Shown here: piece after piece, positions 60,872 to 64,000 of the stretch
Numbering within the stretch: position 1 is the first letter of the stretch
Layout: each line of letters opens with the position of its first letter
Source: Xanthomonas sp. DAR 34887
Lineage (GTDB): Bacteria > Pseudomonadota > Gammaproteobacteria > Xanthomonadales > Xanthomonadaceae
DNA length: 64,000 bases
Direction: 5' to 3'
Assembly (NCBI RefSeq): GCF_041245805.1
Contig: NZ_CP162490.1
Coordinates: 3,387,001 to 3,451,000 of the forward strand
Translations under genes and position numbers: made by a program
The notes under the pieces: model-generated
Seen by the model: only the letters and a program-made list of their open reading frames with translations
The model's database searches: none
What the model was told of the DNA's origin: nothing

Positions 60872-63643
60872 GTGAACACCCAGAATCAACGGCGTGCGAC
60901 CCGCCGCCTTGTCCTATGCGCGTGCGTGGCCAGCGCCCTTGCGAGCACCGCAGCGGTTCCCGCGGCCTTCGCACAAGAAGCGGCGACCAACCTCGACCGC
61001 ATCACCGTCACCGGCTCCAACATCCCCCGCACCAATACCGAAACCCCGTCCCCGGTCCAGGTGGTCACCCGCCAGGAAATCGACCGCACCGGCAAGAGCA
61101 CGGTGGCCGAATACCTGCAGACGCTGACCTCCGATGGCGCCGGCTCCATTCCCAAGAGCTTCGGCAACGGCTTCGCCGGCGGCGGCGCCGGCATCTCGCT
61201 GCGCGGCCTGGGCGCCGGCTCCACCCTGGTGCTGTTGAACGGCCGGCGCATGGCCACCTACGGCCTGGCCGACGACGGCCAGAAGGTCTTCACCGACCTG
61301 AGCACCATCCCGCTGGACGCGGTCGAGCGGATCGACATCCTGAAGGACGGCGCCTCGGCGATCTACGGCTCCGACGCCATCGCCGGCGTGGTCAACATCA
61401 TCCTGCGCAGCGACTTCGAAGGCGCGATCCTGCGCGGCTCCTACGGCATGTCCGGCGACAGCGACGGCAACGCGCGCAAGGCCACCCTGACCGCCGGTAC
61501 CGGCAACTTCGCCAGCGACGGCTGGAACGCGTTCTTCAGCCTGGACGTGGGCAAGACCGATGCGATCAAGATCAGCGACCGCAAGGACCGCAAGTGGATC
61601 GGCACCGGCGACATCCGCCGCTACGGTTACGACGCCGCCGACGTGCAGTTCATCAGCGGCGCCTATCTCAGCGGCGGCACCGCCGGCGGCTCGGGCCCGA
61701 ACGGCTCCGTGTTCAACAACGACGCGACGCCGCAGCTGATTGCGCTGCCCGGTTGCGCCAGCGTCAGCACCATTCCCGGCCAGACCGATGCCACCGCCCA
61801 GGCCCAGGGTTGCCTGGGCAATACGGCCCAGCAGTTCCGCGACCTGAGCCCGGAGGAGGAATACGTCAACGTGTTCGGCCGCGCCAGCTTCGCCTTCGGC
61901 GAGGGCGGCGAGATCTACACCGAGATCGGCTACTCGAAGAAGGAAACCGTGTTCTCCAATACCCCGTCGAACGTATCCGGCGGCTGGGGCTATCCCGGCG
62001 GCCCGGTCAATGCCAACAGCGGCGCCGGCGCCACCGTGCTCTATGCCGGCCATCCTGACAACCCGCTGCCCTACGCCGCGCGCCTGCGCTACAACGCCTG
62101 GGACGTGGGTCCGCGGGTCACCGACAACACCAACGAGTTCAACCGCTTCCTGGCCGGGGTCAAGGGCAACTGGGGCGAGTGGAGCTACGACACCGCCTAC
62201 CTGCATTCGGGCACCGACCTGGTCAACAAGCGCACCGGCTTCCTGCGCTACAGCGCGGTGCAGTGCGTGCTCGGCAACCCGGCCTGCGCGGCCGGCACCT
62301 GGCGCATCGGCGACGATGCCGGGCTGAACTCGCAGGCGCTGTACGACTACATCTCGCCGACCATCAGCGCGCGCGCCAAGTCCAGCCTGGACATGTTCAA
62401 CTTCACCGTCTCGCGCAGTCTGGCCGACCTGCAAGGCGGTCCGCTGGGCCTGGCGGTAGGCACCGAATGGCGCCGCACCAGCAACAGCCTGACCCCGCAG
62501 ACCTACACCGATGTCGGCGACATCATCGGCCTGGGCTACTCGGCCTACGACGGCACCCAGAACGTCTATGCCGCCTACGCCGAACTGTCGGCGCCGGTGC
62601 TGGAGCAATTGGAACTGTCGGCCGCGGTGCGCTACGACAAGTACGAGAGCGGCGACAGCAAGGCCACGCCGAAGCTGGGCGTGAAGTGGACTCCGGCCGA
62701 GTGGATCGCGCTGCGCGCCAGCTATGCCGAAGGCTTCCGCGCGCCCAACCCGGCCGAGAACGGCGACGGCGGCCTGGCCGCATTCTCCAATGCGGTCGAT
62801 CCGATCCGCTGCGCGATCGACCCGGCCAACGAGTGCACCGCGCGCTCGGTCGCGATCATCACCCGCCCCAATGCCGCGCTGACCCCGGAAGAGTCCAAGA
62901 GCTACTCGGTGGGCTTCGTGCTGCAGCCGACCGCCAGCACCTCGCTGACCGTGGACGCATGGGAGATCAAGCGCACCAACGAGATCGCGCAGGGCAACAC
63001 GCGCGACGCGATCCTCGCCGGCGACGTATTGCGCGACAGCAACGACATCGGCGGCGTGGCCGACAGCGGCACCATCCTGGCGGTCAACACCGATTACGTG
63101 AACGCCAATTCCTCGCGCGTGCGCGGCATCGATACCGACATCCGCCAGACCTTCGCCATCGGCCCGGGGCAGCTGGAACTGGACGCGCAATGGAGCCACC
63201 TGCTCAAGTTCGAGCGCACCGAAGGCGACACCACCTACGACTACGTCGGCACCCACGGCAACTGCGACGTGACCAACTGCATCGGCACCCCGCAGGACCG
63301 GATCAACGTCGGCGGCACCTGGAAGCAGAACGCCTGGAGCGTCAGCGGCGTGATCAACTACATCTCCAGCATCGACAACAAGGACAGCCGTGGCGGTGAC
63401 TACCTGGCGTTCTATGCCGACGGCAGCCCGGTCGAGAAGATCGCCTCGTTCACCACCTTCGACCTGTCGGGTCGCTGGAACATCACCGATGCGTTCGAAC
63501 TGAATGCCTCGGTGCAGAACGTGTTCGACCGCATCGCGCCGCTGGATCCGTCCACCTACGGCGCGGTCAACTACAACCCGCTGCACTACAGCGGCGCGGT
63601 CGGCCGCTACTTCACGCTCGGCGCGAAGTACACGTTCAACTGA
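60872..63643 (+). CDS. TonB-dependent receptor
   Basis: 923 residues. A GTG start is chosen because AGGAGAGAGACT precedes it immediately; no closer ATG exists. Signal peptide to about residue 34 (AAFA-QE). The plug domain shows DRITVTGSNIPRTNTETPSP, VQVVTRQEIDRTGKST, LRGLGAGSTLVLLNGRR and RIDILKDGASAIYGSDAIAG. The barrel ends YFTLGAKYTFN. It differs from the first receptor in the plug and has no carboxypeptidase-like domain. It follows tonB after about 170 bp containing a strong hairpin, so it might be expressed independently. Ligand unknown. Confidence 0.95.
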   Translation: MNTQNQRRATRRLVLCACVASALASTAAVPAAFAQEAATNLDRITVTGSNIPRTNTETPSPVQVVTRQEIDRTGKSTVAEYLQTLTSDGAGSIPKSFGNGFAGGGAGISLRGLGAGSTLVLLNGRRMATYGLADDGQKVFTDLSTIPLDAVERIDILKDGASAIYGSDAIAGVVNIILRSDFEGAILRGSYGMSGDSDGNARKATLTAGTGNFASDGWNAFFSLDVGKTDAIKISDRKDRKWIGTGDIRRYGYDAADVQFISGAYLSGGTAGGSGPNGSVFNNDATPQLIALPGCASVSTIPGQTDATAQAQGCLGNTAQQFRDLSPEEEYVNVFGRASFAFGEGGEIYTEIGYSKKETVFSNTPSNVSGGWGYPGGPVNANSGAGATVLYAGHPDNPLPYAARLRYNAWDVGPRVTDNTNEFNRFLAGVKGNWGEWSYDTAYLHSGTDLVNKRTGFLRYSAVQCVLGNPACAAGTWRIGDDAGLNSQALYDYISPTISARAKSSLDMFNFTVSRSLADLQGGPLGLAVGTEWRRTSNSLTPQTYTDVGDIIGLGYSAYDGTQNVYAAYAELSAPVLEQLELSAAVRYDKYESGDSKATPKLGVKWTPAEWIALRASYAEGFRAPNPAENGDGGLAAFSNAVDPIRCAIDPANECTARSVAIITRPNAALTPEESKSYSVGFVLQPTASTSLTVDAWEIKRTNEIAQGNTRDAILAGDVLRDSNDIGGVADSGTILAVNTDYVNANSSRVRGIDTDIRQTFAIGPGQLELDAQWSHLLKFERTEGDTTYDYVGTHGNCDVTNCIGTPQDRINVGGTWKQNAWSVSGVINYISSIDNKDSRGGDYLAFYADGSPVEKIASFTTFDLSGRWNITDAFELNASVQNVFDRIAPLDPSTYGAVNYNPLHYSGAVGRYFTLGAKYTFN

Positions 63644-63667
63644 TCGGACGCGTCGCGCTGCACGACG

Positions 63668-63694
63668 AAGCCCGGGTGCGAGCCCGGGCTTTTT
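63668..63694 (+). terminator. Intrinsic terminator after the third receptor
   Basis: AAGCCCGGG-TGCGAG-CCCGGGCTT hairpin with a T-run, 25 bp after the stop codon. Confidence 0.9.
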
Positions 63695-63792
63695 CGTTTT
63701 GCCGATGCTGCAGGACGTGCATTGCGATCTGGCGGCGGGCGATGCGCGGACGGCGCATCGCGCGCGCCAGGCGAATCAGGCGAATCAGGCGC

Positions 63793-64000
63793 TCACGCGC
63801 GATGGTAGGGATGGTTGGCCAGCATCGCCGCCGCGCGGTACAGCTGTTCGGCCACCACCAGCCGCACCAGCATGTGCGGCAGGGTCAGCGGCCCCAGCGA
63901 CCAGGATTCGCTGGCCACTGCCAGCACCTCGGGCGAATGCCCTTCGGGGCCGCCGATCAGCAGCGCCAGGTCGCGGCCCTGGCCGCGCCAGTGCTCCATG
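63793..64000 (-). CDS. rlmH: 23S rRNA pseudouridine-1915 N3-methyltransferase RlmH, C-terminal fragment
   Basis: The window ends inside the gene; 69 C-terminal codons are visible. RlmH is a SPOUT methyltransferase that modifies pseudouridine 1915 of 23S rRNA in the assembled ribosome. The SAM-binding knot is LLIGGPEGHSPEV, followed by LGPLTLPHMLVRLVVAEQLYRA and the standard C-terminus NHPYHRA. It is on the minus strand; the first Met visible (at the window edge) is internal, not the start. In many relatives it sits close to maf, from which it is separated here by the SIMPL-tonB-receptor block. Confidence 0.96.
   Translation of the reverse strand, partial: MEHWRGQGRDLALLIGGPEGHSPEVLAVASESWSLGPLTLPHMLVRLVVAEQLYRAAAMLANHPYHRA

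Noticed and set aside
60914..63586. An 890-codon open frame opposite the third receptor
   Set aside because: Antisense shadow of a GC-rich gene; no domain-like segments, and the plus strand has a signal peptide, ribosome-binding site and receptor motifs.

Overview
The window is a high-GC chromosomal segment (GC clearly in the high 60s by eye, not computed) from a gamma-proteobacterium of the Xanthomonadaceae, most likely Xanthomonas or a close relative. The basis is threefold: dense high-GC coding with TonB-dependent receptors including an Oar-like one; intergenic repeat families common in xanthomonads (GGGATTG/GGGATTC heptamers, GGAGCGGCTTCAGCCGCGAC-type palindromes, a CCCTCTCCC...GGGAGAGGG repeat); and conserved clusters such as maf-rng-yhdP-tldD with a divergent darP/pmbA pair. 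The species assignment is inference. I found no tRNA, rRNA, CRISPR array, prophage or intact insertion sequence.

Layout. 0-11.1 kb is mostly housekeeping: the tail of a YjgR/HerA-like ATPase, a NudK-type Nudix hydrolase, a TPR-type membrane protein next to a rhomboid protease, greB, rimO, a dienelactone hydrolase, a HIT protein, an RDD protein, dcd and mrp. 11.1-20.3 kb is an accessory outer-membrane block: two TonB-dependent receptors flanking a TPR-sulfotransferase on the opposite strand. The two receptor genes share a 12-bp element followed by a hairpin in their 5' regions. 20.3-26.5 kb holds a phytoene-desaturase-like oxidoreductase and a tandem pair of M13 peptidases. The first is an intact lipoprotein enzyme; the second has lost two of three zinc ligands.

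26.5-39.6 kb has a second rhomboid, an ATL protein overlapping an EamA exporter, glutathione reductase, a YeiB/DUF418 membrane protein, SlyD, two consecutive NlpC/P60 hydrolases, a hotdog thioesterase, a methyltransferase, a dicarboxylate symporter, and an alkaline phosphatase lipoprotein followed by a WG-repeat-like secreted protein. 39.9-48.9 kb has tilS, the xseB-ispA pair, a GH39 beta-xylosidase-like enzyme, an M35 metalloendopeptidase, a DUF1800/DUF1501 pair and a DUF4870 protein. A perfect 68-bp palindrome lies after ispA.

49-58.9 kb holds the TldD/PmbA (TldE) protease pair, darP, yhdP, rng and maf. 59-63.6 kb is a SIMPL-tonB-receptor block on the plus strand, inserted between maf and the rlmH fragment at the window edge. 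Together the accessory genes describe a cell rich in envelope functions: TonB-energised uptake, periplasmic peptidases and phosphatase, wall hydrolases and secreted glycan- and protein-degrading enzymes. The minus-strand housekeeping genes follow gammaproteobacterial gene order.
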